Shown here: in pieces, positions 26,580 through 34,883 of the stretch | Position numbering within the stretch: position 1 is the stretch's first letter | How the letters are laid out: the number at the start of each line of letters is the position of its first letter | From: Pseudomonadota bacterium | GTDB lineage: Bacteria > Pseudomonadota > Gammaproteobacteria > Legionellales > Legionellaceae | Reading direction: 5' to 3' | NCBI GenBank assembly: GCA_020161725.1 | Contig: JAIUOG010000007.1 | Span: forward strand, 1 to 49,424 | Length of the DNA stretch: 49,424 nucleotides | The notes under the pieces: model-generated | Seen by the model: only the letters and a program-made list of their open reading frames with translations | What the model was told of the DNA's origin: nothing | Databases searched by the model: none | Program-made: the position numbers and the translations under genes

Positions 26580-27505
26580 GAGGCGTTTATAGACTCCAAC
26601 TTCATTAAAGCAAGCTGTGCTGTTGGTGTGTCAGGATATTTTCTCACAACTTCTTGTAAACGCTTTTTAGCATCACTTGGTTTATTGGAAGCCAGAAGTG
26701 CATAGCCAATTTTTAATGTAGAGGCTGCTGCTTTAGTGGAATTAGGGAATTGTTTTAAAACAACCTCAAAATGGTTAATCGCTTTATTATAATTGGACTT
26801 CACCATATAAAGTTCGCCAAGCCAATATTGGGCATTAGCAGTATAACCGCCTTGAGGATATTGCACTACAAAGGCCTGCATTGCTGTTAAGGCATCATCA
26901 AAACGTTTGTTTTTTACTAATTCGTAAGCTGCCATATAACTTAATTGCTCATCGGCAGGATTACCTCGGCCTACGCTATAATTACCTTGATTAAAAGGTT
27001 TAGGTGCTGTAGCAGTCGCTGGCAAAGGATTAGCTGTAGAATTTGGTGTATTAATAACAAAATCGGCTTCTTTATTAATTGGGAGCGGTGCTACAGCAGC
27101 TGTTTTGTTATTAGTGCTATTATTGCTTAAACGGGCATCAATATCCTTATAGAAGGCTAATTGCTGCTCTTTTAGGCGCTTAATATCATGCGCTTGTACT
27201 TCAAGCTGGCCACGCAACTCCTGCATTTCTTGTTGCATGTTTTGTATTCTATTGAGAAGAGAGGTATTGTCATTGCTATTCAAGCCTGAATTATCCAGAC
27301 TATCTTTAGCTAAGGCGACTTCATCACCGTCTTCACTATAGCTATCTTCTAATTGTGTTTTTGCAACAGGCTCAACGGAAGCCTGTTGCTCATCGAGAAT
27401 AGCAAAATTTTCGCTATCATCAACTACCGGTGCTGCAGCAAAAACCTGAAGCGGTAGGCAGCAGGTTAGGCAGATACTAAGTAGAAGTCGATGGTATTTA
27501 ATCAT
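26576..27505 (-). CDS. cpoB: Cell division coordinator CpoB (YbgF)
   Basis: A 309-residue periplasmic protein: signal peptide (to about residue 24, ...VFAAAP), an acidic linker, a coiled-coil trimerisation helix (about 82-125, LLNRIQNMQQEMQELRGQLE), a low-complexity Asn/Pro/Ala linker, and a C-terminal TPR domain with repeats such as YMAAYELVKNKRFDDALTAM and YWLGELYMVKSNYNKAINHF. CpoB coordinates peptidoglycan synthesis by PBP1B with Tol-Pal constriction of the outer membrane. It overlaps pal and queE by four bases each. Confidence 0.94.
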   Translation of the reverse strand: MIKYHRLLLSICLTCCLPLQVFAAAPVVDDSENFAILDEQQASVEPVAKTQLEDSYSEDGDEVALAKDSLDNSGLNSNDNTSLLNRIQNMQQEMQELRGQLEVQAHDIKRLKEQQLAFYKDIDARLSNNSTNNKTAAVAPLPINKEADFVINTPNSTANPLPATATAPKPFNQGNYSVGRGNPADEQLSYMAAYELVKNKRFDDALTAMQAFVVQYPQGGYTANAQYWLGELYMVKSNYNKAINHFEVVLKQFPNSTKAAASTLKIGYALLASNKPSDAKKRLQEVVRKYPDTPTAQLALMKLESINAS

Positions 27506-28026
27506 CTGGTTGCCTCATAAGTTAACTCAACACGACGATTTTGCTTATGAGCTTCAGCATCGTGACCGAAATAAATTGGACGCTCTTTACCATAGCTAAC
27601 AACACGAATTTGGCTTCTATCAACACCAGCCATTAATAATAATTCAGCTACAGTATTTGCACGGCGTTCACCTAATGCGACGTTATATTCACGACTTCCT
27701 CTTTCATCAGTATGACCTGCTAATAAAACGCGAGCCCCAGGATTAGAACGCATATAATTGGCTTGTGCCATTAAAGATGGTTTGTATTTAGATGCAAAGC
27801 TAGAATCGTCATAGGAGAAAAGGTAACGTTGGTTATGGGGGGCTTTAGTTGTATAAGATTCACCGGGTGCTTGGCCTGCAAAACGGCTAAAGCCACCTAA
27901 ACCATGAGCAGATAAACCACTTTCGCTGCCATAACTTGAACCATCGGCGCTACCTGGGGTTTTAGAACAGGCTGCTAGTAAAACAATACTTGCGCCAATC
28001 AGTCCTAATTTCAATTTTGCTTTCAT
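27502..28026 (-). CDS. pal: Peptidoglycan-associated lipoprotein Pal
   Basis: A 174-residue outer-membrane lipoprotein. The lipobox is LLAACS (Cys20). The OmpA-like C-terminal domain contains the peptidoglycan-binding segment GHTDERGSREYNVALGERRA and ends KQNRRVELTYEATR. Pal binds peptidoglycan and TolB and ties the outer membrane to the wall. It starts the operon, with AGGAG ahead of the ATG. tolQRAB, usually just upstream, are absent; the 396 bases before it hold only repeats. Confidence 0.96.
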   Translation of the reverse strand: MKAKLKLGLIGASIVLLAACSKTPGSADGSSYGSESGLSAHGLGGFSRFAGQAPGESYTTKAPHNQRYLFSYDDSSFASKYKPSLMAQANYMRSNPGARVLLAGHTDERGSREYNVALGERRANTVAELLLMAGVDRSQIRVVSYGKERPIYFGHDAEAHKQNRRVELTYEATR

Positions 28027-28179
28027 CCGCTCTTTCTCCTATTACATATTCATTATTATTTTTTAAAAAAGCTATACTGACTTATTTTTAATCTAAATTA
28101 AAGGGCTTATTGTATAATTTTTTTATGACTTTCGCTATCTAAGCCGAATATACCCAAGTTTCTTCAAAATGTGAGTATT

Positions 28180-28263
28180 AAATGTAGCCTGGATGGAGGC
28201 TCTTCGATCCGTAATCCGGGAGAGGAAACCCGGATTTCGCTCCGCTTCATCCAGGCTACATTT
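28180..28263. repeat. GTAGCCTGGATG palindromic element, full copy
   Basis: An 84-bp unit with perfect 16-bp inverted ends AAATGTAGCCTGGATG and CATCCAGGCTACATTT and an inner imperfect palindrome. It is the most complete of the five copies in the window and therefore the best reference for the family. Confidence 0.85.
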
Positions 28264-28310
28264 ATATCGTATCTTTAATAAAATACGATGGTTTAAAAAG
28301 CTTATTTTCT

Positions 28311-28354
28311 TATGTAGCCTGGGTGCAGGCTCGAAGAGCCGAAACCCGGGTTGT
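28311..28354 (+). repeat. GTAGCCTGGGTG element, half copy
   Basis: TATGTAGCCTGGGTGCAGGC ... GAAACCCGGGTT, the left half of the same element, only 48 bases from the full copy. Confidence 0.7.
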
Positions 28355-28422
28355 ACTAAACTACATTAGTTAACCAAATTTTCCATTTTAACACTTTTAA
28401 AAGCAATATGGCTAATCATGTC

Positions 28423-29022
28423 TTATGAATTTTTTATATGTGATATAACAAAATAAGTTATTTCCTGGGTTAACTTTTCAACAGCCCTATTTGCCGCAAA
28501 AACCCCACCTTCAGGATTCTCACTAGGGCAGGAAATATGTTCTGCAATAATTCTTGAGGCAATTACCTTGCTATCAGTAACTCTTGTTAATACAACCTTA
28601 ACAACCAAATCGATTTGGCTCGGTTTTCTAAGGAAGTTTTGTTGCAATTCAATTAATTGGGTATCAAGACGATAATCGGTTATTTCGGCATGCGGGCTAG
28701 AGCCTACTGCTTTGAATGCTTGTGTTTTTTGTAAACTTTGTACAATTAAGGGAAAAAGCATTTCTGCAGGGGGATCAATCCATGCATTTTTTACAAAGGA
28801 AGCTAAGGCATAAGGTTTGTTGACATACATCATCTGCTCAGTTTGATAACCTGCTACGGCTTCGGGGGTTGAAACTAAAATCGAATATTGGCTAGGCCTT
28901 TTTGCATATTGTTTGGCGCTAAAGGCTGCTAGTTTATATTGATTGGTTACTGTGGGTTTTACCGCAGTACAAGAAACTAAAAAAAGGCTTAATAGGGCTA
29001 TCAAAACAAAATTCTTATTCAT
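28423..29022 (-). CDS. ABC-type transport auxiliary lipoprotein (PqiC/MlaB-operon type)
   Basis: A 199-residue lipoprotein with lipobox LVSC (Cys18). The body resembles the ABC-type transport auxiliary lipoprotein family (PqiC-like): QYSILVSTPEAVAGYQTEQMM and a C-terminal helix ANRAVEKLTQEITYFV. It is the last gene of a four-gene minus-strand operon, one base after the MCE gene, and probably forms the outer-membrane end of the lipid transport path. Confidence 0.83.
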   Translation of the reverse strand: MNKNFVLIALLSLFLVSCTAVKPTVTNQYKLAAFSAKQYAKRPSQYSILVSTPEAVAGYQTEQMMYVNKPYALASFVKNAWIDPPAEMLFPLIVQSLQKTQAFKAVGSSPHAEITDYRLDTQLIELQQNFLRKPSQIDLVVKVVLTRVTDSKVIASRIIAEHISCPSENPEGGVFAANRAVEKLTQEITYFVISHIKNS

Positions 29023-29023
29023 T

Positions 29024-29947
29024 TTATTCTCCTGGCCCTAAAGGCGGTTTTTCGGTACCTCTAATTAACACAGAAGGATTATCTTTAACCTGAACACTGA
29101 CCTTTTCTAAATTGATTGCAATCAAATTGAGACGGTGGATAAGTGAGGTTAAAGACGGAATAGTTATTTCAGATAATTTATCAATAGTTGATTTGCCTGC
29201 GGACATCGTTGAACTAACTGAGGTACCTGCATCGCTAATTGTAACAGTCATATCATTGAGTTTAACTATACCTTGTTTTAACTCTTTTACAATTTGAGGG
29301 AAATCATCGCTGACTTTAGCGGTATTTTTTAGCAAGGTATCCATATTTTCCAGGCTATGATTAATGGTAGTGCTATTTTCAGCAAAAACATCGGTAAATT
29401 TTTTAACATTCGCTAAGGTTTTATTTAAATTATTGATATTTTCTTCATTAAAAACACGCCCAATTTGATCACTTACTTTATTTACATTTTCAGAGACGTC
29501 TTTTAAAGCTTTATCCAATTGATTAAAAAGAGAGGGTTTAGCAGGAATTACTGGATAAGGTTGATTAGGTACTTTTTGTAAGGGAGTGAGTTCAGATGAG
29601 CTAGCGGCAAGGCCAACATAGGTTGTGCCTGTAATACCTTGGGATATTAGGGTTGCTGTTGTACTTGTGGTTATGGGCGTACCGTCTTCAATACTTAAAA
29701 GAATTTCTACTTTGCGTGGGTCATGGTGATTTAATTCAATTTTGCTAACATATCCTACTTTTACGCCATTAAATTTAACGGGCGATTGCTCGCTAAGCCC
29801 CGAGACTGCTTCTCGAATGTAAACAGCATAGGTATGATATTTCTTTTGATCAAAGCCAATAGAAAGCCAAAGGCCTGTCGCAATGAGGGCTGCCAATAAA
29901 ATTAATACAATTAAGCCGACAATGGTGTAATTGGTTTTTTCTTCCAA
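29024..29947 (-). CDS. MCE-domain (MlaD-like) lipid transport protein
   Basis: A 307-residue protein with one N-terminal membrane helix (about 8-28) and an MCE domain (about 38-117: YAVYIREAVSGLSEQSPVKF, GVKVGYVSKIEL, LISQGITGTTYVGL). A long helical tail (135-280) follows. MCE proteins form rings in the periplasm that bind lipids and bridge the ABC transporter to outer-membrane parts. The gene lies between the ATPase and lipoprotein genes, 26 bases from the former. Confidence 0.92.
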   Translation of the reverse strand: MEEKTNYTIVGLIVLILLAALIATGLWLSIGFDQKKYHTYAVYIREAVSGLSEQSPVKFNGVKVGYVSKIELNHHDPRKVEILLSIEDGTPITTSTTATLISQGITGTTYVGLAASSSELTPLQKVPNQPYPVIPAKPSLFNQLDKALKDVSENVNKVSDQIGRVFNEENINNLNKTLANVKKFTDVFAENSTTINHSLENMDTLLKNTAKVSDDFPQIVKELKQGIVKLNDMTVTISDAGTSVSSTMSAGKSTIDKLSEITIPSLTSLIHRLNLIAINLEKVSVQVKDNPSVLIRGTEKPPLGPGE

Positions 29948-29973
29948 AAAGGCTCTCCTAATTTTTAACCAGT

Positions 29974-30708
29974 TTAAAAGTTACTGAAGTATTCGGCAAT
30001 CAATGGATGCTTATTTTTTTTAATTTCTTTGTAAGGGGCTTCACAAAGTACTTTGCCCTCACCGATAAAAGCTATTCTATCTGTTATTTTTAAAGACTCT
30101 GGATCATGACTAACCATCACAATAGTAAGTCCCAGCGTCTCTCTTAAAAAGAGAATTAATTTGTCAAATTGCCTCGCAGATCGGGGATCGAGTCCTGTAG
30201 TTGGCTCATCTAAAAAAAGAAGTTCAGGATCCATGGCAAGAGCGCGTGCTGCCGCTGCACGTCTTTGCATTCCACCGCTTAGCTCAGAAGGGTACTTAGC
30301 TGCTGCTTCTTTGGCTAAACCTACTTGCGAGAGTTTAAGCAGGGCTAATTCTTCCATAAAACGAGACTCAAGATGAGCAAATTCTTTCATTGGAAACATA
30401 ATATTTTCTATAACGGTCATCGATGAAAATAAGGCACTATGCTGAAACATCATTCCCCAGCGTCGTCTAATGCCATTCGCCTTTTCTGGGCTTATGTTGG
30501 TAATTTCTTCACCAAAAATTTTTAAAGAGCCAGCGGTTGGTTTCATCAGCATTAAAAGGCTTCTCAAAATAGTCGTTTTTCCGCTGCCACTTCCGCCGAT
30601 AATAGCTAAAATCTCGCCTTTTTTAACATCCAGATTAACATCCGAATGTACCCATTGGCCACCTAGATAATTTTTTAATCCCCTGATTTCAATAATATTA
30701 TCTGGCAT
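29974..30708 (-). CDS. MlaF-like ABC transporter ATPase
   Basis: A 244-residue ABC ATPase with Walker A GGSGSGKTT, Q-loop WGMMFQHSALF, signature ELSGGMQRRAAAARA, Walker B ELLFLDEPTTGLDP and the H-loop MVSHD. The MQRR signature is typical of MlaF-type ATPases. It powers lipid movement by the MlaE-like permease encoded one base upstream. Confidence 0.93.
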   Translation of the reverse strand: MPDNIIEIRGLKNYLGGQWVHSDVNLDVKKGEILAIIGGSGSGKTTILRSLLMLMKPTAGSLKIFGEEITNISPEKANGIRRRWGMMFQHSALFSSMTVIENIMFPMKEFAHLESRFMEELALLKLSQVGLAKEAAAKYPSELSGGMQRRAAAARALAMDPELLFLDEPTTGLDPRSARQFDKLILFLRETLGLTIVMVSHDPESLKITDRIAFIGEGKVLCEAPYKEIKKNKHPLIAEYFSNF

Positions 30709-31836
30709 TTAAACACCCATCCAGCTATAAACAATTGAAAAGACAGCGTCAGCAACAATAATTAAAAATAAAGCTTGAACTACCGATTTAGTTGTTTGGC
30801 TACCAATGCTATCACCTTGCGCCTCTACCCTAAATCCTTGAAAACAGCCCACAAGAGCAATTAAAATGGCAAAAGCTGGAGCTTTATACAAACCGAGCAT
30901 CATTTGTTCTAAGCCGACAGATTCTTTTAAGCGTTCTAAAAAATCAATATAGCCCACATTTAACATTGATTTAGACATGAATAAAGCACCAATAATGCTA
31001 AAAATATCAGCCCAAAAAATAAGTAAGGGAAAGACAAACAAAAGGCCAAGCACTTTGGGCATGACTAAAAGTTCTGTTGGGGATAAGCCCATGGTATTAA
31101 TGGCATCCACTTCTTCGTTGAGTTTCATGCTACCAATTTGTGCTGTAAAAGCAGAACTCGTTCGACCGGCTACAATAATGGCAGTAATTAAAGGCGCAAA
31201 TTCACGAAAAATCGCCATGCCTGATAGATAGGCAATAAAAATATTGGCACCATAAGTTTGTAATTGCAAACCCATTTGATAGGCTAGAACTACACCAATT
31301 AAAAAGGATAGAAGCGCTATGATAGGTAAGGCTTGCACACCCGCAGAAAAAATATTTGAAATAATGGAGGGTAATTGAAAACGCCGCCAATTACCAAAGG
31401 CTTCAAATAATTTAGTACATAAATCGCCAATAAGAATGATGAAACCATCAGTTTGTTTGAGCTTATTTATCGTTTCTTTACCAATCTGAGCGAGAATGCC
31501 TTGTTTTTTTGGTGGAGGGGGCTGATATTGAATAAACTCATCTTTATCTTCAAGCATTTTTACTAAGCCTTGTTGTTGCTCAGTAAAATCAGCTAACTCA
31601 ATCTTTTTATCCTGCTCATTAATTTGTTTAATAACATGTCTTAAGACTAAAGCCCCTGCGCTATCAAAAGCGGTTAATTGTCTACCTGAGATTTTTATAT
31701 TCTTATCTTCAGGAATTGCCGATAAATCAAGTTCATGAGAAAGGGAATCAATATTTAAAACAATCCATGCCCCTTTGCACTGAAAGCAATTTTCGGTTTC
31801 ATCATAGGAAAGTTGAGCAGGTGCTATTTTAGCCAT
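30709..31836 (-). CDS. STAS-MlaE fusion permease of an MCE lipid transporter
   Basis: A 375-residue protein that joins an N-terminal STAS domain (about 10-105; IKISGRQLTAFDSAGALVL) to an MlaE permease domain (about 150-375; five or so helices; GRTSSAFTAQIGSMKLNEEVDA is the hallmark coupling segment). In enterics the STAS protein MlaB and MlaE are separate, so this is a natural fusion. It is the first gene of permease-ATPase-MCE-lipoprotein. The system likely moves phospholipids between the membranes. Confidence 0.93.
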   Translation of the reverse strand: MAKIAPAQLSYDETENCFQCKGAWIVLNIDSLSHELDLSAIPEDKNIKISGRQLTAFDSAGALVLRHVIKQINEQDKKIELADFTEQQQGLVKMLEDKDEFIQYQPPPPKKQGILAQIGKETINKLKQTDGFIILIGDLCTKLFEAFGNWRRFQLPSIISNIFSAGVQALPIIALLSFLIGVVLAYQMGLQLQTYGANIFIAYLSGMAIFREFAPLITAIIVAGRTSSAFTAQIGSMKLNEEVDAINTMGLSPTELLVMPKVLGLLFVFPLLIFWADIFSIIGALFMSKSMLNVGYIDFLERLKESVGLEQMMLGLYKAPAFAILIALVGCFQGFRVEAQGDSIGSQTTKSVVQALFLIIVADAVFSIVYSWMGV

Positions 31837-32002
31837 GGAAAAATTTATCGAAGCAAAAGACTAGCATAATACGAAAAGCTATCTTGCCGCAAAATTAAAT
31901 TTTTAACCTTTGTTTTAATTCTAAGGTTTAGCATATTAGACTTTATATAATCTATGCTAGAATAGCGCTATTTTTCTGACTTAAAATACAGTATATCGAA
32001 CC

Positions 32003-32089
32003 ATGTTATCCATTGAATATGAATTAAAAGTGGCTATGTTTTGCGTGGCTAGCCCTGAATTGAATGTACTTGGGGGATGGCATGCCTAG
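32003..32089 (+). CDS. Possible 28-codon leader ORF overlapping the mvaA start
   Basis: An ORF reading MLSIEYELKVAMFCVASPEL and ending HA, whose stop (TAG) lies five bases past the ATG of mvaA in another frame. It has no Shine-Dalgarno. It might couple translation into mvaA or be chance. Confidence 0.2.
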   Translation: MLSIEYELKVAMFCVASPELNVLGGWHA

Positions 32090-33374
32090 CCAATTAGCCG
32101 ATCAATTATTTAAAGGTTTTTCTAAATTATCACGAGAGGAACGATTTAAGCGCTTACAAGAATTGGGGGCTCTTAGTCATGAAGATATCGATTATCTACA
32201 AAGAGGCGGTATTCATGATTTGGGGCTGGCCGATAAATTAATTGAAAATGTAATAGGTTATTTTCAACTTCCTTTAGGTGTGGCCACCAATTTTCGCATT
32301 GATAATCAAGATTATGTTATTCCGCTTGCGGTGGAAGAGACTTCAATTATTGCGGCTCTTTCTAAAACGGCAAAATGGATAAGGCAGGAAGGTTTTATTA
32401 GTACTCATGTTGAGGGGGAATCCATTATTGGCCAAATCCAACTTGCTAAAGTCAACGATCTTAATAAATTCAAAGCAATTTTTGCTGATAATAAACAATT
32501 TTTAATTGAAAAAGCCAATGAAGATGTAGCCTTTAATATGGTAAAGCGTGGTGGTGGTGTTAAAGATTTAGATTTAAGAGTTTTGGTCCGTGAAGATGGT
32601 TTTCCTATGGTAGTTATTCATTTATTGATGGATAGTTGTGATGCGATGGGTGCTAATATTCTTAATCAAGTATTGGAATATTTGAAACCAATTATTCAAA
32701 ATTTGACGGGCGAAGAAGTCTCTATCTGTATTTTATCTAATTTAAACGATCAAAAATTAACGTCAGCTATAGTTGAAATTCCGAATGTCGATCCTGAATT
32801 AGGCGAACGTTTGCAAGAAGCCTCTTTGTTTGCTGAAACAGATCCCTACAGGGCTGCAACTCATAATAAAGGTATTATGAATGGTATTGATCCTGTTCTA
32901 ATTGCGACAGGGAATGATTGGCGTGCAGTTGAAGCCGGTATGCATGCTTATGCAGTTAAAGAAGGGCGATATCAAGCTTTGACGCGTTGGCGTTATGAGA
33001 ATGGTTCTTTAATCGGCCAATTAAAGGCACCGATTATTGTTGGGACAGTTGGTGGTGTAACTTCTTTACACCCTACGGCTAAGCTTTGCCTTAAAATGAT
33101 GGGTGTTGAATCTGCTAATCATTTATCAAGAATTATTGCAGCGGTTGGTTTAGTACAAAATTTAGGTGCAATTAAGGCCTTATGTACGGATGGAATTATT
33201 CAAGGTCATATGAAGCTTCATATTGATAATTTACTTTTAGTGGCTGGCGCTAATGATGTTGAAATGCCGCAATTAAAAGAACGTTTGCATCATTGGTTAA
33301 CCATGCATAAACGAGTTAGCTTATCTAATGCGCATGAGCTTTTGGCCGAATTAAGGGAAGAGAGAGTTTCCTAA
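32082..33374 (+). CDS. mvaA: Hydroxymethylglutaryl-CoA reductase, class II
   Basis: A 430-residue soluble class II HMG-CoA reductase. The ATG at 32082 with GGGGGA ahead is preferred over the one at 32064. Motifs include ENVIGYFQLPLGVATNF (catalytic Glu region), MGANILNQVLE, ATGNDWRAVEAGMHAYA (catalytic Asp), GTVGGVTSLHPTAKLCLKMM and the C-terminal QGHMKLHIDN (catalytic His). In bacteria with a biosynthetic mevalonate route it supplies mevalonate. It abuts the next kinase gene, whose ATG follows its stop directly. Confidence 0.95.
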   Translation: MPSQLADQLFKGFSKLSREERFKRLQELGALSHEDIDYLQRGGIHDLGLADKLIENVIGYFQLPLGVATNFRIDNQDYVIPLAVEETSIIAALSKTAKWIRQEGFISTHVEGESIIGQIQLAKVNDLNKFKAIFADNKQFLIEKANEDVAFNMVKRGGGVKDLDLRVLVREDGFPMVVIHLLMDSCDAMGANILNQVLEYLKPIIQNLTGEEVSICILSNLNDQKLTSAIVEIPNVDPELGERLQEASLFAETDPYRAATHNKGIMNGIDPVLIATGNDWRAVEAGMHAYAVKEGRYQALTRWRYENGSLIGQLKAPIIVGTVGGVTSLHPTAKLCLKMMGVESANHLSRIIAAVGLVQNLGAIKALCTDGIIQGHMKLHIDNLLLVAGANDVEMPQLKERLHHWLTMHKRVSLSNAHELLAELREERVS

Positions 33375-34274
33375 ATGAAATGGACTATTCCCGCTAAAAC
33401 GTTTTTATTGGGTGAATATGCTGCTTTGCAGGGTGAGGGCGCTATTATTTTAACGACTTCACCTGTTTTTGAATTATCGTTAGTTTCTGATAATGAAGAA
33501 ATTACAGGAATACATCCTCAGTCGCCTGCAGGTCTCTGGTGGGCACATCATCGAAATTTAAGTCAAGGCCTAGTCTGGCAAGACCCTTATCACGATATTG
33601 GTGGTGTTGGCGCATCCAGTGCGCAATTTTTGGGAACCTATTTAGCGAGCTGTCATGTTTTAAATATGATACCCAATCTACACAGTTTAATGGATGCTTA
33701 TTATCAATCAGCCTGGCAGGGAGTGGGGCTTAGGCCTAGTGGCTATGATGTGCTTGCACAAACTCAAAAAGGTTGTGTTTATATTAATCGCCAAAAAAAT
33801 GAAATAAAAAATTATAATTGGCCCTTTAAAGATATCTCTTTTATTTTATTGCATTCAGGCCAAAAGTTAGCAACTCATTATCATTTACAAAAAACAAGTC
33901 TGCCTACATCAATAGGGCATTTAGCAAAGACTGTTGAATTAGCTAAAAAAGCCTTTGATAAAAAAAATAGTATCGGTTTGATAGATGCGATTAACCAATA
34001 TCAACATCAATTAACTGAAATGAATCTAATGGCAAAGCACAGTTTGTCGTATATTAAAGATTTTAAAAATGATACCGATATCTTAGCTATAAAAGGCTGT
34101 GGAGCCTTGGGTGCAGATGTTTTATTATTAATCGTTCCTTCAGTTTTTTTGGATACGAAGCTCAATTATCTAAGCGGTTTAGGCTGGACAATTTTAGCTA
34201 CAAACCGTGATTTGTATGCTGATAAAACATTAATGAAAAATAATCAGCATAAAAGACTTGAAATTTTACCTTAA
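33375..34274 (+). CDS. GHMP kinase, probable phosphomevalonate kinase
   Basis: A 299-residue GHMP kinase with motif 1 IPAKTFLLGEYAALQGEGAI, motif 2 DIGGVGASSAQFLG, a substrate segment GLRPSGYDVLAQ and a divergent motif 3 IKGCGALGADVLLLIV. The neighbouring mvk gene is clearly mevalonate kinase and mvaD the decarboxylase, so this one best fills the phosphomevalonate kinase step. The Gly-rich motif 3 (normally GxGGGG) is reduced, so the assignment is by context and moderate. Confidence 0.72.
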   Translation: MKWTIPAKTFLLGEYAALQGEGAIILTTSPVFELSLVSDNEEITGIHPQSPAGLWWAHHRNLSQGLVWQDPYHDIGGVGASSAQFLGTYLASCHVLNMIPNLHSLMDAYYQSAWQGVGLRPSGYDVLAQTQKGCVYINRQKNEIKNYNWPFKDISFILLHSGQKLATHYHLQKTSLPTSIGHLAKTVELAKKAFDKKNSIGLIDAINQYQHQLTEMNLMAKHSLSYIKDFKNDTDILAIKGCGALGADVLLLIVPSVFLDTKLNYLSGLGWTILATNRDLYADKTLMKNNQHKRLEILP

Positions 34275-34300
34275 TCGGGTATCATTCGAGCCTTCTTTTG

Positions 34301-34376
34301 GGGCCGTTAGCTCAGTTGGTAGAGCAGGAGGCTTTTAACCTCTGTGTCATAGGTTCGAATCCTATACGGCCCACCA
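34301..34376 (+). tRNA. tRNA-Lys (anticodon UUU)
   Basis: A complete 76-nt cloverleaf. The acceptor stem GGGCCGT pairs with ACGGCCC, the D arm is TAGCTCAGTTGGTAGAGCA, the anticodon loop CTTTTAA carries TTT, and the T arm is AGGTTCGAATCCT. Discriminator A and CCA are encoded. It lies 26 bases past the upstream kinase gene. Confidence 0.97.
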
Positions 34377-34405
34377 TGTTTATCAAAGTTATAAAAACCC
34401 ATCCT

Positions 34406-34482
34406 GCGCTCGTAGCTCAGCTGGATAGAGTACTTGGCTTCGAACCAAGGTGTCGGGGGTTCGAGTCCCTCCGAGCGCGCCA
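34406..34482 (+). tRNA. tRNA-Arg (anticodon UCG)
   Basis: A complete 77-nt cloverleaf with acceptor GCGCTCG pairing with CGAGCGC, D arm TAGCTCAGCTGGATAGAGTA, anticodon stem CTTGG/CCAAG with loop CTTCGAA (TCG), T arm GGGGTTCGAGTCCCT, discriminator G and encoded CCA. It is 29 bases after tRNA-Lys, so both are probably one transcript. Confidence 0.97.
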
Positions 34483-34562
34483 TATTAACATTAGGGATAA
34501 TTAATAAGGGGTCTTTCGGGTCTTTCCCAATTATGGGGGCACTTCATCAAGCACACAAAACT

Positions 34563-34859
34563 TTAACCCTTAACCTCTAACTCATTAAGTATTTTTTGAG
34601 TATCTAGAGTTAAAGGCATTATAAGTTGTTTATATTTACTATGTTCTCCTGTTTTTAAATTGAGCAGGCTTTTAGGAACAGCGAATAATTTGGATAAGAA
34701 TAAAACTAACTCTTTATTAGCTTCTCCTTTATGTGGTTTGGCGTGAATGGCAATGTGTAATGCTTCTTCTGTGATTTTTACGAGAGCTGTTTTTTTTGCA
34801 TTAGGTTTTGCGACAATATATACCGTGACATGCTGATTTTGTATTCTAAACCACATCAT
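34563..34859 (-). CDS. YggU/DUF167 family protein
   Basis: A 98-residue protein of the DUF167 (YggU) family: VYIVAKPNAKKTALVKI, then AIHAKPHKGEANKELVLFLSKLFAVPKSLLNLKTGEHSKYK, where KPxxGxANxxL and the GxxSxxK element are characteristic. The function is unknown; in many proteobacteria it follows yggT. It is 24 bases downstream of merR in the same direction. Confidence 0.88.
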   Translation of the reverse strand: MMWFRIQNQHVTVYIVAKPNAKKTALVKITEEALHIAIHAKPHKGEANKELVLFLSKLFAVPKSLLNLKTGEHSKYKQLIMPLTLDTQKILNELEVKG

Positions 34860-34883
34860 CTAACCTTAAACTATATTTTTAAG

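Larger units (their letters stand above)
28027..28422. other. 396-bp gap with palindromic repeats
   Basis: It holds the pal promoter area (AT-rich, TATAGC-like -10 around 28065 on the minus strand) and two copies of the GTAGCCTGG repeat (28180-28263 and 28311-28354). No gene is visible. Confidence 0.6.

Noticed and set aside
34298..34504. An ORF of 68 codons over both tRNA genes
   Set aside because: It is a read-through of two clear tRNA cloverleaf genes and has no ribosome site; such ORFs are a frequent annotation artefact.
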